Assembly (NCBI GenBank): GCA_963834685.1
Contig: CAWICW010000001.1
Coordinates: 42,790 to 106,789, forward strand
Origin: Palsa-504 sp963834685
Lineage (GTDB): Bacteria; Actinomycetota; Actinomycetes; Streptosporangiales; Streptosporangiaceae
Direction: 5' to 3'
DNA: 64,000 nt
How positions within the stretch are numbered: the first letter of the stretch is position 1; every line of letters begins with the position of its first letter. The notes under the pieces were generated by a model. It did no database searches, was not told where the DNA came from, and saw only the letters and a list, made by a program, of their open reading frames with translations. This document shows positions 55,332-64,000 of the stretch, in pieces. The position numbers and the translations under genes are program-made.

Positions 55332-56519
55332 TTATCGGAGTCCTTGCTTGAGTGCCGCTACAGCGTCGGGGTAGCCGGACAGCTGGTAGGGCTTCTTGCC
55401 GGGCTCGGGCGGGCCGGAATAGGGTTTGGTGGCAGCCGGGTTCGGGATGACATCGACGCTCAGCACCAGCTGGTAGCCCGCGTGTTCCCACGGAGCCAGG
55501 ACAGGCTGCGCGGTGGCATCCGAGATCGTCTTCTGGTCGTTCAGGTAGACGCCCGCGTACTGCAGATGACCGCCCAGTAGCTTCCCCATGCCGTTGACTG
55601 CACCGGGGGTGTTAACTTGCGCAGATGCGCCCTGGTTAGCCACTAGCGGGCCGCCGGGCCAGCCGGACGACGTCACGTGGCCCTGTTCCCAGTAAAGGCC
55701 GATAGCGTGATGAGCCTTCAGCCATGCCGTCATGTGGGTGAGGAAATACGTGTCGTCGTGCCCGCCGAAGGTGTGGAAGTCCAGGCCCCACTCGGGGATG
55801 ATAATGGGCTTGCCCGTCAGCTTGGAGAACCGGGCTATCCAGTCCAGTCCGCCTGGGCTGGCTGTCAGGTTTTGCTGCCAGTGGAGAGTCCAGTCCAGGG
55901 CGCCGGATGCGGTGTGCGGGTACGTGCCGTTCGGGCCGCCGTACCAGTCCAGGATATCGGTTCCCACGTAGTCGACGTACGCGCTGCCGGGCCAGCAGTC
56001 GGCCACCGTCGCCGCGCCGGGGTACAGGGTCCACAAGAACTTGAAATGCTCACCGGGCACCGATCGCATGGTCGTTACGACGTGCCGCCAGGCAAGGATG
56101 AAAGCGCCGGGTTCAGATGGGGGCGCGTGCCGCTCGCTCCACGCGTACCACCCGCCGTTCATCTCGCGGCTGAGATTGATAATGGTGGTGGAGAGCCCAT
56201 CATGGACCAGCAGTTCGCCGAGCCGGTAAAACTGCTGATTATCAGCGCCCGCCGCTGCCGCGGCCAGAGCAGCACTGCTTGACGTGAAATAGCCGGGCCC
56301 GGTCTCATCCGGGCCGCCATCGTTCAAGAGCGATTCCAGCGCTTGCAGCCCGGAATTCGCAGCGCCAGGCGCCCCACTGGCGGTCGGCTGGCCCGGCCTG
56401 GCCGACACTGCCGAGCCTCTCCATTCAGGGATGGCCCAGGCAGTGACGCCGACAACAACTGCAAGGCAGGAAAGGACTATGAGCCACTTTATCTGGGGCA
56501 TCTTTGGCTTGATCGCCAT
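55332..56519 (-). CDS. GH26-like glycoside hydrolase, membrane-anchored
   Basis: 395 residues. A short cytoplasmic start, one membrane anchor (WLIVLSCLAVVVGVTAWAIP, about 11-30) and an extracellular (beta/alpha) domain resembling family 26 glycosidases (beta-mannanase, endo-glucanase). Acid/base Glu in LSREMNGGWYAW and nucleophile Glu in IIIPEWGLDFH. The part before the first Glu is shorter than in typical GH26, so an N-terminal barrel segment may be missing. Overlaps the small upstream ORF by TGATG, and together with the membrane protein at 56850 suggests a surface-polysaccharide function. Confidence 0.75.
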   Translation of the reverse strand: MAIKPKMPQIKWLIVLSCLAVVVGVTAWAIPEWRGSAVSARPGQPTASGAPGAANSGLQALESLLNDGGPDETGPGYFTSSSAALAAAAAGADNQQFYRLGELLVHDGLSTTIINLSREMNGGWYAWSERHAPPSEPGAFILAWRHVVTTMRSVPGEHFKFLWTLYPGAATVADCWPGSAYVDYVGTDILDWYGGPNGTYPHTASGALDWTLHWQQNLTASPGGLDWIARFSKLTGKPIIIPEWGLDFHTFGGHDDTYFLTHMTAWLKAHHAIGLYWEQGHVTSSGWPGGPLVANQGASAQVNTPGAVNGMGKLLGGHLQYAGVYLNDQKTISDATAQPVLAPWEHAGYQLVLSVDVIPNPAATKPYSGPPEPGKKPYQLSGYPDAVAALKQGLR

Positions 56520-56710
56520 CAGTAACCGAACTGCCGGAGAAATGCCCGGGCGCGCGTCACGGTCCCCGCCGGGCTGAGAGCGCTCCTCGTATCGTTTGGT
56601 GACACAAGCCATCTCGACGGCCCAGCCCGCAACAGGCCGATGGCCAGCTTTGCCTCGCGGACCCACACATCATCGGTCGTGCTGAGGGTTACGAGATGGC
56701 TCATGGTCAT
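56519..56710 (-). CDS. Small ORF upstream of GH26 gene
   Basis: 63 residues beginning MTMSHLVTLSTTDDVWVREA and ending RARAFLRQFGY. Its stop overlaps the GH26 start (TGATG), which supports real translation and coupling. No recognised family; may be the tail of a lost gene. Confidence 0.35.
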   Translation of the reverse strand: MTMSHLVTLSTTDDVWVREAKLAIGLLRAGPSRWLVSPNDTRSALSPAGTVTRARAFLRQFGY

Positions 56711-56849
56711 GTTCTGCCGTCCGGGCTCCCAGCCGAGCTCCTGTGCTGCTCGGTGGCTGCCAGCGGACGGCCTTAGCTAATTGTACGACGCCACGAGCTG
56801 GCCGCGGGCGCCCGGCAAGCCTGGTGATATCAGCGGCAGCGCAGGGCGG

Positions 56850-58418
56850 CTACCTGCGCAGCCGGGAGCAGGGGATGGTGATCGTGCGGTATCCCCACGT
56901 CCAGGTGGTGATCTGGCCGCTGGTGCTGTGCTCGCAGGCGGTGAGCATCCGCTGCGCTACGGGCTGCCAGTAACCCCAGGGGTTGGTGCGCGCGCTGGCG
57001 TACCGGTAGTCGGGGAGCCAGCTGAGCGCCAGCGCGCAGGCCAGGGCGGCGACGGCGGTGAGCGCCCGGGGCGATCGGCGGAGCAGCGGGATCTTATCGC
57101 GGCCCTGGGCACTGGCGTGGCGGCGCAGGTAGGCATCGACCGCGACCACGGCGGCGGCGGTCATCGCCATGATCGGCATGGTCGCGTACCGCGAGCCGGC
57201 CTCGTAGTTAGGGGAGTTCCCGCCGGTCGAGTACGGAACCACGGTGGCGGCGGCGATCGTCTGCACGAACCCCATGATCAGCGCGACGGCGACGAAGACC
57301 CGGACCTGCCGGGTGCCGGTGACCAGCGCCCAGCCGAACACGGCCGCCAGGATGGCGCAGGCGATGACCGTCGCGCCGTTAAGGCCGGCGATCTCGACCA
57401 GGCGTCCGGACACCCGCCAGCCGAAGGCGCGCAGCGCGACGTTGTGGAAGTAAAACCCGAGCGCCCTTGCGGGCATGGCCAGGTGGCGCAGGCGCTGGGT
57501 GTGCCGGGCGTAGCTGTCCAGCACCACGGGCGCCTGCACCAGCAGGCCCGCCAGCCAGCCGGCTGTCACCGCGTGCTCGCGCCACCGGGGCAGCGCGACC
57601 ATCCGGGCGAGCACCAGCGGCGCGTAGATCAGGGCGAGGATCTCCGAGGAGGCGGCGGCGAACGCGACGAGCGCCGCGGCCGTCATCCCGGCCCCGCTTC
57701 CCGGCCGCCACAGCAGGGCGAAGAACAGCGCGGCCAGCAGGTACCAGGGGGAGCTGACGGTGTTGTCGGCGATCTCCATCGGTGCCAGCGGCAGCAGGAT
57801 CAGCGCCGCGCCGGCCAGCGCCCGCAGCCAGCGGGACCGGATCCACCCGTCCAGGGCGTGGTAGATGAACAGCGCGCACAGCGCGGCGATGCCGGCCCCG
57901 GCCAGCGCGAAGGGCACCGCGGCGTCCGCCAGCGGCAGGTAGGAGACCAGCTGGCCGGCCAGGCGGGGCACGAGCTGCTCGTAGCCGCCGAAGGGCACCA
58001 GCAGGTGCCACGGGTGTGCCAGCGCGTCGAACAGGAACACGCCCTGGTCCTCGGCGTACAGAGAGTCCCAGGCCGGGACGTGTGCGACGCGCAGCAGCAG
58101 CACGACGGTCCCGAGGCACACGGCGGCCACCTGGACCGCGACGTAGACAGCCCGCCGCCCTGCGGACCCGGCAGCGTCCGGGCGCCCCCGCTCAGGCTGC
58201 GGCACCTGCCGGGACGGCCCGCGGCCGGGTGTCTCGGGGAAGAGCACCACCAGGGCCGCGCGCACCCTGCGCACCCAGCCACCGGCCGGCCGGGATGCCG
58301 GACCCCGTTGCGCGGACCTCGGCTGCGCGGACCTGTAGGTCAATATGGCCTCCTGGCCAGGTCGCCACGAGCTGGGCGCAGCCCCAAAGGACCCGCAGAA
58401 ACCAGCCCCGAGAGTCAT
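56850..58418 (-). CDS. Multi-pass membrane protein, GT-C-like
   Basis: 522 residues. After a basic 90-residue N-terminus, about ten hydrophobic helices follow (for example AVYVAVQVAAVCLGTVVLLL, FALAGAGIAALCALFIYHAL and, later, VVAVDAYLRRHA-adjacent helices). Between the first two helices is AWDSLYAEDQGVFLFDALAHP, an acidic loop like that of polyprenyl-sugar-dependent GT-C transferases. Such proteins add sugars at the outer face of the membrane. Assignment rests on topology and the loop only. No clear ribosome site, so the true start may be further in. Confidence 0.7.
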   Translation of the reverse strand: MTLGAGFCGSFGAAPSSWRPGQEAILTYRSAQPRSAQRGPASRPAGGWVRRVRAALVVLFPETPGRGPSRQVPQPERGRPDAAGSAGRRAVYVAVQVAAVCLGTVVLLLRVAHVPAWDSLYAEDQGVFLFDALAHPWHLLVPFGGYEQLVPRLAGQLVSYLPLADAAVPFALAGAGIAALCALFIYHALDGWIRSRWLRALAGAALILLPLAPMEIADNTVSSPWYLLAALFFALLWRPGSGAGMTAAALVAFAAASSEILALIYAPLVLARMVALPRWREHAVTAGWLAGLLVQAPVVLDSYARHTQRLRHLAMPARALGFYFHNVALRAFGWRVSGRLVEIAGLNGATVIACAILAAVFGWALVTGTRQVRVFVAVALIMGFVQTIAAATVVPYSTGGNSPNYEAGSRYATMPIMAMTAAAVVAVDAYLRRHASAQGRDKIPLLRRSPRALTAVAALACALALSWLPDYRYASARTNPWGYWQPVAQRMLTACEHSTSGQITTWTWGYRTITIPCSRLRR

Positions 58419-58963
58419 GGTAGTCAGCAGCGAGCACTAACCCGCACGCGCCGCCTCATCCGCGCCCGGGGCCGCGCGCGAGCGGCGATGCGCTACCCGC
58501 GGTGCGCCGGGACGGACTCGGCCACGCCCGCGCAACGGCGTCAGCGCTGACGCGGGCATGGCGTGCCAGGGAGCGGACCCGAGGAACGGCCGGAACGGCG
58601 ACATCTGAACCGTGCCCCAAAGGGGACACCGAGATCTGGCGGCTCTGTATTCAAGACGGCGCTGAGGCCTGAGCCCGAAGAATCGCAGATATTCGGTCGG
58701 TTCGCTCACGTTCTGGAACGTCGGTCGCGCTAGGTGATGATCGCTGACCGCTGACGTCGCGCGAGATCCGCCTTATGGTCGGGTAGCCGACTGTCGGATC
58801 ACCGGGTGAAGCAGGTCCTGAACTGGGAGTTATGACCCGCGCGGGTGCGGGCGGGCCGCTCGCTGAGCAAGGCTCGTGCCGTGCCGGGCCTGGCTGCCGC
58901 CGGATCCCGCCGGGGGCAGGCGGACGAGGCCTGGAGTCAACCGGTAGTGTCCGGCCGGCGGAG
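58419..58963. other. Intergenic region
   Basis: About 545 bases between the divergent membrane-protein and acetyltransferase genes. Nothing recognised. Confidence 0.4.
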
Positions 58964-58966
58964 GTA

Positions 58967-59432
58967 ACCATCAGGACCTATGAGCGGCGGGATACCGCCG
59001 GCGTTGCCGATGTCTTGTACCGTTCCGTCCGCGAGGTGGCTGTCTGATTACACAGCTGAACAGGTGAAGGCCTGGGTTCCCGGACGCTGGGATGCCGAGC
59101 AGGAACACCGGCGCTCCGGTGATGGCCGGCTGGTCCTGGTTGCCGCGGAGGAGCCGGGCCACGTGGTCGCGTTCATCGATCTGGAACCGGACGGGCACAT
59201 CGACCGGCTGTTCTGCGCGCCCGAGGCGGCCGGCCGCGGCGTCGCGTCGCGGCTGTATCAGGCGCTGGAGACCGCGGCGCGCGCGCAGGGCATCGAGCGG
59301 CTGTTCACTGAGGCGAGCGAGCTGGCCCGGCGGTTCTTCGAGCAGAAGGGCTTCACGGTGCTGCAGCGCCAGGACAAGATCCTCCGCGGCGTGCCCATCC
59401 ACAATTACCGGATGGCCAAGACTCTCGGCTAA
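58967..59432 (+). pseudogene. GNAT acetyltransferase, start lost and frameshifted
   Basis: The N-terminal part VTIRTYERRDTAGVADVLYR reads in one frame and stops at 59047; the rest (SDYTAEQVKAW, HIDRLFCAPEAAGRGVASRLY with the acetyl-CoA pyrophosphate loop, and ARRFFEQKGFTVLQRQ) is one frame over. GGAGGTAACC is followed by ATC where ATG would be expected, so the start codon looks mutated as well. Both defects point to genuine decay. Intact relatives are about 155 residues. Confidence 0.7.
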
Positions 59433-59864
59433 GACCGGCAACCAAGCGGCTCCCGGCAGATCACCCCCCGGAACGACAGGACCGGTAGCCACCACTGGCA
59501 GACGGCGCCGCGTAACGAGCACTGATCCCAGCGGCGTCCGCGAACCGCCGATCTGGTCGGCTCGTGCATCTGGCGGGTGCGCCGGAGCAGGCAAGCAGAA
59601 CGAACGTTATGCAGCTCGGGCCGGGACGTGATCACGCGTCTGGCCGATAGCGGCCTGTGCCCGATCCCGCGGGCGGGGCGTGATGAGGCCCTGTCGGACG
59701 TGCCCGGCGTGCAGCGCCCGATCCCGCACGCCGGCCTGGAATGCTGCGGCCGGTGCCGTCCGGGACAGCGCAGCCGCGTTCTTGTCGGGCCGGCCGCGCC
59801 CGGGACCCGGCGAACTGCGGGGCGCGCGTGGTAGCCCGGCTGTCCTGGCCACATCCGGCGGTCC
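59433..59864. other. Intergenic region
   Basis: About 430 bases, no gene recognised. Confidence 0.4.
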
Positions 59865-59902
59865 TTGACAAGGATTTGAACACTGTATAAGAATAATGAA
59901 CG
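59865..59902 (+). promoter_or_regulatory. Promoter of TetR operon (near-leaderless)
   Basis: A perfect -35 TTGACA (59865-59870) with -10-like TAAGAA 17 bases on (59888) or TATAAG at 15 (59886), only about 10 bases before the ATG. The surrounding AT-rich patch is unlike the flanking DNA and may also hold the TetR operator. Confidence 0.55.
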
Positions 59903-60544
59903 ATGATAAAGACATCGGAGGCGTCCGGGTGGCGCCAGGCCCGCCGCCGCTCGGCCCGCGACGCCATCATCGCCGCCGCCTGGGCGCTGGTGCGGGAGGA
60001 AGGCCTGGCCGGGTTGTCGCTGCGCGACCTGGCCCGCCGGGCCGGGATCAGCACCCCCACTGTCTACGCCTACTTCGACTCCAAGAACGCGATCTACGAC
60101 GCGATGTTCGGCCAGGCCGCCACCCAGTTCGCCGACCGGATGGCCGAGCCCTACGACTGCGCCGACCCCCGCGACCAGATGGTCGCGTCGATCCGGCGGT
60201 TCGCCGAGTTCTGCACCGGCGACCTGGCGCGCTACCAGCTGCTGTTCCACCGCGCGCTGCCCGGCTTCGAGCCGTCACCGCAGTCCTATGCCCCGGCGGT
60301 GCGCGCCCTGGACGGCGCCAGGGACCTGCTAGCACGCAACGGGATCACCGCGGCGCGGCACCTGGACCTGTGGACCGCGCTAGTCACCGGGCTGGTCGAC
60401 CAGCAGGTCGCCAACGACCCCGGAGGCGAGCGCTGGACCCGCCTGATCGGCGAAACGGCCGCCATGTTCCTGGCCCACTGCCAGCCGGCCGCCTCGCGCG
60501 AACCCGGATCCGGCCCGGCCCAGCCCCAAGGAGCCCCGTCATGA
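59903..60544 (+). CDS. TetR-family regulator
   Basis: 213 residues. N-terminal HTH with RDAIIAAAWALVREEGLAGLSLRDLARRAGISTPTVYAYFDSK, the canonical TetR DNA-binding domain, and a ligand domain containing QLLFHRALPGFEPSPQSYAPAV as in WHG/TetR_C subgroups. Probable autorepressor that also controls the overlapping downstream gene (ATGA overlap at 60541). Inducer unknown. Confidence 0.92.
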   Translation: MIKTSEASGWRQARRRSARDAIIAAAWALVREEGLAGLSLRDLARRAGISTPTVYAYFDSKNAIYDAMFGQAATQFADRMAEPYDCADPRDQMVASIRRFAEFCTGDLARYQLLFHRALPGFEPSPQSYAPAVRALDGARDLLARNGITAARHLDLWTALVTGLVDQQVANDPGGERWTRLIGETAAMFLAHCQPAASREPGSGPAQPQGAPS

Positions 60545-61308
60545 CCATGACGACCACCGACATCACCACCATCGAACCGCTGACCCACCAGGAAGCGATG
60601 CGCCGCCAGGCGACCGAACTGCAGCGCGCCGTGGCGCTGCTCCGGTCGCTGGACGGCCCGGCATGGGCAGCCGCGACCGACTGCCCCGCATGGGACATCC
60701 GCGCGATGTACCAGCACGTCCTGGGCGCCTGCGAAGCCGGTGCGTCCCTCCGGGAGAACATCCGCCAGCTCCGCCGGGCCCGGGCGCACCGCAGGCAGCA
60801 CGGCGGGCCGCTAGAAGCCGCGCTGTCCGCCGTGCAGGTCCGCGACCGGGCCGCCCTCCGCCCCGCGCAGATCACCGAACGGCTCGCGGCCATCGCGCCC
60901 GCAACCATCCGCGGCCGCACCCGCATCCCGGCGCCAGCCCGCCACCACGTCAAGCTCAAGGTCGACGGCCCGGTCCACGAGACCTGGACACTGGGCTACC
61001 TCACCGACACCATCTACCTGCGCGACCTATGGATGCACCGCATCGACGCGGCCCGCGCCGCCCGCCAGCCAGCCGAACTCACCGCCAGCCACGACGGCCG
61101 CATCGTCGCGGACATCACCGCCGAATGGGCCCGCCGCCACGGCAAGCCCTTCACCGCCGAACTGTCCGGCCCGGCCGGCGGAACCTACGCCAGCGACCCG
61201 GCCGACCCCACCGCCGAGCACATATCCCTGGACGCCGTCGAGTTCTGCCGCACCCTCGCCGGCCGCGCCCACCCCACCGGCCTGCTCACCACCATCGTCC
61301 CCTTCTAA
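60541..61308 (+). CDS. Maleylpyruvate isomerase family mycothiol-dependent enzyme
   Basis: 255 residues of the DinB-like four-helix fold. TDCPAWDIRAMYQHVLGACE carries the first His of the metal site, and YLTDTIYLRDLWMHRIDAARA the second motif with HRID. Members bind Zn and use mycothiol in isomerisation, detoxification or transfer. Coupled to the TetR gene, so its expression is probably induced by a xenobiotic or metabolite. Complete in frame. Confidence 0.88.
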   Translation: MTMTTTDITTIEPLTHQEAMRRQATELQRAVALLRSLDGPAWAAATDCPAWDIRAMYQHVLGACEAGASLRENIRQLRRARAHRRQHGGPLEAALSAVQVRDRAALRPAQITERLAAIAPATIRGRTRIPAPARHHVKLKVDGPVHETWTLGYLTDTIYLRDLWMHRIDAARAARQPAELTASHDGRIVADITAEWARRHGKPFTAELSGPAGGTYASDPADPTAEHISLDAVEFCRTLAGRAHPTGLLTTIVPF

Positions 61309-61369
61309 CCCCGCGCCCCAGAACCGCCCAACCACACCCAGCCGCCGGCACGGCCCCGCAGCAACAGCG

Positions 61370-62091
61370 CACAGGCATCCCAACCGCACGTCCCCAGCGG
61401 CCGGGAAAGCCCGGGCCGGCGGTTGGTGACCTTGGGCACCGCCCGTCCAGCGGCCCGCTGATCAGGCCCTGCGGATGCCAGGACCGCAGCAGCGAGCGCA
61501 GCGCGGTCGCCAGCCGCTGAGCCGTCTTCGGGACCAGCCGCCGGGACTCCGCGGTCAGGAACCCCGTGACGTCGGCGGCCGAAAGCCCACTCAGCGCCAC
61601 GGCACCCGCAGCAGCATGGTGGTGAGCCACGAACGGGCGGACCAGATCGAGGTAACCGAGCGCCACCTCGGCCTGCACGCCACGCTCGGCCAGCAGGTAA
61701 CAGCGGTACTCCTCCAGCAGCGCCTCTCGCGGAGTCGCCGGCGTCGCGCTCTCGGCTTGCGGGGCCACGCCCAGCCCCCGCAAGTAGCCCCGCAGCGGCG
61801 CCAGGGCCTTCGATGTCAGGTATGCCGTATACCCGGCCGCCCGCCGCGCCGCCAGATACTCCTCCACCACCGGGCCGGTAAGCGCCTCCGTGCCCCGCCA
61901 GCGGCCGTAAACCACCGGCTCAGGTGCGCGGCCAGCCCCAGCTGGCCCTTTGCCGAGCCCTCCGTGAAGCCCAGCCTGGCCAGTTCACCGGCCAGCCCGC
62001 TTGCATACAGCGCCAGGGGTCCCGTCATCCGGACCCATAGAAAACGTCCATGTTCGCTGTCCTCCCCGATCGTCGGAAAGGACAGCGTCAC
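61370..62091 (-). pseudogene. Tyrosine recombinase, C-terminal domain lost
   Basis: Two frames cover the N-terminal region of a XerC/D-like recombinase: MTGPLALYASGLAGELARLGF and SAKGQLGLAAHLSRWF, then after a shift near 61915 ALTGPVVEEYLAARRAAGYTAYL and LRGYLRGLGV, then ALLEEYRCYLLAERGVQ and TAQRLATALRSLLRSWH. It fades after AVPKVTNRRPG near 61380, before the catalytic Arg. Likely the former integrase or a cargo recombinase of the second island. Confidence 0.75.
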
Positions 62092-62214
62092 GCCGCGGCC
62101 CGCTCGATTCTGCCGATATCCAAGACCCGGTCACCCCCGCCCGCCAGCACCGGCCGCCCGGTATCGGCATAACGACGATGTCGGGGTAATGCTGGTTATG
62201 CCGATACCGGCATA

Positions 62215-62560
62215 ACCAGCACGTCATCCGCCGCTGCCGCGCGGTCACCAAACTCGGCCCCGGCAGCCTCCAGTCCTGGGCCGGCGACGTGATCGCGGTG
62301 CTCCGCGAAGCGCACCAGGCCGTCGAGGACGCGCTGGCCAGGGGCGATCCCGGCCCGACGCGGAGCTTCTCGCCAAGCTGCGCGGTCGCTACGACGAGGC
62401 CATCGCCTTCGGCATCACGCACAACCGGCACCGGGACTGGCACGACGGCAACCACCCCGGCTACACGCTCGGCTGCTGGCTGCGCGACTACGCGGACCAA
62501 CTCTGGCTGTTCACCACCAGTTCGCGGTCGACTGGACAAACGAGGGGGCTTCATACTGCA
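62215..62560 (+). pseudogene. IS66-family transposase remnant
   Basis: VTKLGPGSLQSWAGDVIAVL, then REAHQAVEDALARG, then one frame over AELLAKLRGRYDEAIAFGIT, HNRHRDWHDGNHPGYTLG and CWLRDYADQLWLFTT, followed after another shift by the FAVDWTNE-like end, are pieces of an IS66 transposase C-terminal half. At least two frameshifts; no functional product. Confidence 0.7.
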
Positions 62561-62671
62561 ACCCGCACGTGGTGACCTTGGTCTCCCGCAGCCGGGGTTG
62601 CTGCCCGTCGAGGTCCGCGATGTCGCGCCGGCCCGGGCCGGACGGCGGAGGCGCCGCGGAAGAAGCCAGTC

Positions 62672-62970
62672 TCAGTCGCGGTGGCTGATCCACACCGATA
62701 CATGGGCGGGTTCCAGGGCCTGGTGCACGACGCCGGCCAGGTCATCACGGACCGAATCCAGGTCCACCGCGTCTTTCAGCCGGGACGCGAACGCGGCCAC
62801 GGTCTTGTCGGCGTCGTACCGGGCCCGGTTGAACCGGCGGCTGGACCCGGCGGCGCAGCGGGTTGAACAACGCCGCCACAACCAGGGTGGAGGCGGCGAT
62901 CCCCACCGTTGAGCGGAACGGCAGCACCCGGGTGGTGAAGGTCGCGACGCACGCCAGCGCGTCACCCCGG
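62672..62970 (-). pseudogene. Sensor histidine kinase remnant
   Basis: TRVLPFRSTVGIAASTLVVA and ALFNPLRRRVQ (a last membrane helix), then after a shift FNRARYDADKTVAAFASRLK, followed by DAVDLDSVRDDLAGVVHQAL and EPAHVSVWIS, match the linker of actinobacterial LuxR-type sensor kinases with a degenerate GAF end. The kinase domains and N-terminus are missing. It abuts the 295-bp repeat. Confidence 0.65.
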
Positions 62971-63245
62971 TACTCAGGTTCGTCGAAGGCGGGCAGCTTG
63001 GCCTGGAGCGGCACCGCTACTCTCTCGGTGGCGACAACCCCGAGGCCCCGCTGAGCGCGAAAAGAGGCCGGTTGCCAGTGACAAACCAAGTGACAACGCT
63101 CCCAGACCACGGCGGATGCTGCCGGACCCCACCAGACAAGACCATTGCCCCGATATGCCGTAACACGACCTAGCGGGACGCCGCCGGACGAAACCGCCAG
63201 GCATGGCATGCAAGAGGTCAGGGGTTCGGATCCCCTAAGCTCCAC
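62951..63245 (+). repeat. 295-bp direct repeat, copy 2
   Basis: Gap-free match to 40841-41135 with about 22 mismatches by hand, also ending in a tRNA-Ala 3' copy. It interrupts the kinase remnant to its left. Marks the right end of the second tRNA-bounded segment. Confidence 0.9.
63201..63245 (+). repeat. tRNA-Ala 3'-half copy (attachment site)
   Basis: Identical to the tRNA from the anticodon loop onward except TTCGGAT for TTCGAAT in the T loop. The flank after it, GTTGCCGCAGGTCAGCGG and on, resembles the sequence after the degenerate copy at 5907-5944. Confidence 0.9.
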
Positions 63246-63390
63246 GTTGCCGCAGGTCAGCGGTATATTGCGATCTTGAAATAGCTTCTGACCTCTTGCA
63301 ACGCAGGCAAGTACACCCCTTGGGTGTTGGCTTCCGGCACGGGAGTTCCCGCAGCTCAGCCCTGTGCTGCGGGTCCCGGCCGGTATCGGC

Positions 63391-63461
63391 GATCAAGATA
63401 TTCCCCACCGGTAGGGGCTTTGCGATCAGGTAATTCCCCACCCCGATCACGGAATTCCCCA
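63391..63461 (+). repeat. Three copies of GATCA-spacer-ATTCCCCA
   Basis: GATCA followed four bases later by ATTCCCCA occurs at 63391, 63424 and 63445, spaced 33 and 21 bases. Multiple short direct repeats are typical of IS21-family ends, and an IstB remnant follows directly. Confidence 0.6.
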
Positions 63462-63517
63462 TGGGGACGACGTACGCGTTGCGGCGTGTCGTCGGGGGTC
63501 TGGTCCTCGTAGTGCCC

Positions 63518-63736
63518 ACCTCTACGAGCAGCGAACGGACCGGCCGCTCACTGATCTTGACCCCGAAGCGGTCACCGGCCGACTGGTATCCGCTGTTCCC
63601 CAACCCCGTGGTCGCTGAGTCCCTCCTCGACAGAATGATCAACACCAGCCACCAAGTGCTGATGACCGGCCCCGGCTACCACCCCCGCAAACGGCCCGGC
63701 CGCATCCCCCTGGCCACGAAGAACGACACCGGATAG
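63518..63736 (+). pseudogene. IstB (IS21 helper ATPase) C-terminal remnant
   Basis: The reading SERTGRSLILTPKRSPADWY and PLFPNPVVAESLLDRMINTS, ending HQVLMTGPGYHPRKRPGR, is the last part of IstB-like ATP-binding helper proteins. Walker motifs and the transposase IstA are absent, so the IS21 copy is a fragment. Confidence 0.7.
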
Positions 63737-64000
63737 TCGAGATCCATCAGATGACCAGCGACCCGATGGCCCTTGAGCGTCCCAGTCGCCGTCCCGTCAC
63801 CGGGACTGTTCAGCCAACCGGTCTTATGGGACGCCCCTCCGGTCGAACCGCCGCTGAGCAGTGCCGGTCCCGCATGGGGTTCGTGGTGCGGGCACCGCTG
63901 ACGGAAGTCACGGAGTGCCGTAGACAGCGCAGGAAGTGCGAGCCGCCGCACTGCCGGACTCGGCCTTCTATCGATCAGGGCGTCGCCTCCGACGGCGCTG
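63737..64000. other. End of window, no gene recognised
   Basis: About 260 bases after the IstB fragment. Short open frames on the minus strand have no family resemblance; a gene could run off the edge but nothing supports it. Confidence 0.35.

Noticed and set aside
63391..63461. Short CRISPR array
   Set aside because: Three short ATTCCCCA repeats with unequal 33/21 spacing and no cas genes; better explained as an IS21-type end next to an IstB remnant.

Overview
The window is about 64 kb of high-GC DNA from an actinobacterium. The evidence is a mycothiol-type maleylpyruvate isomerase family protein, a BTAD-type activator, a WS/DGAT acyltransferase, tandem HxlR and NarL-like regulators, leaderless-looking promoters and actinobacterial-style integrases. 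A Streptosporangiales-like soil lineage is possible, but no marker here settles it. Many genes are frameshifted or truncated. Some single-base shifts lie in homopolymers and may be sequencing errors; others are plainly real decay (fusions, lost halves, IS insertions).

Layout. 1-5.7 kb: an amine-use locus (APC permease, copper amine oxidase, tandem-HxlR regulator) followed by decayed lipid-catabolism genes. 5.8 kb: an intact tRNA-Ala(GGC), then further copies of its 3' part at 5.9, 41.1 and 63.2 kb. The last two sit at the ends of a 295-bp direct repeat. I read 5.8-41.1 and 41.1-63.2 kb as two accreted, decayed islands at the tRNA gene. 6.4-10.7 kb, first in island one: RuBisCO cbbLS divergent from fructose-1,6-bisphosphatase and phosphoribulokinase, the Calvin-cycle-specific set. 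12.3-18.7 kb: a two-gene unit of unknown function, a SnoaL-like protein, a large sedolisin peptidase with a Cys/His tail, and a short hypothetical. 18.9-23.7 kb: an IS3-family element split by a recombinase-in-trio (RIT) element with 87-bp perfect inverted repeats and a 34-bp perfect palindrome. 24.2-32.7 kb: cell-wall enzymes, a PPOX protein, a broken integrase, a large unknown protein, a methyltransferase and a BTAD/hydrolase fusion. 33.1-40.8 kb: an IS701-type element, a second copy of the large unknown family, a degenerate sensor/regulator pair and a nucleotidyltransferase pair. 41.4-63 kb: small enzymes, a RHH/PIN toxin-antitoxin pair, glutathionyl-hydroquinone reductase, universal stress protein, a lipid group (WS/DGAT, two patatins, malic enzyme), a GH26/membrane-protein group, a TetR/mycothiol-enzyme operon, then recombinase, IS66, histidine-kinase and IS21 remnants around the last tRNA copy.

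How genes work together. The cbb genes could turn ribulose-5-phosphate plus CO2 into 3-phosphoglycerate, but no cbbR or cbbX is visible. WS/DGAT, patatins and malic enzyme would fit storage-lipid turnover. The STAS-PAS protein and its divergent LuxR-type regulator both lack their phosphotransfer residues, so they probably do not signal by classical phosphorelay. No CRISPR array, complete prophage or biosynthetic cluster was seen.
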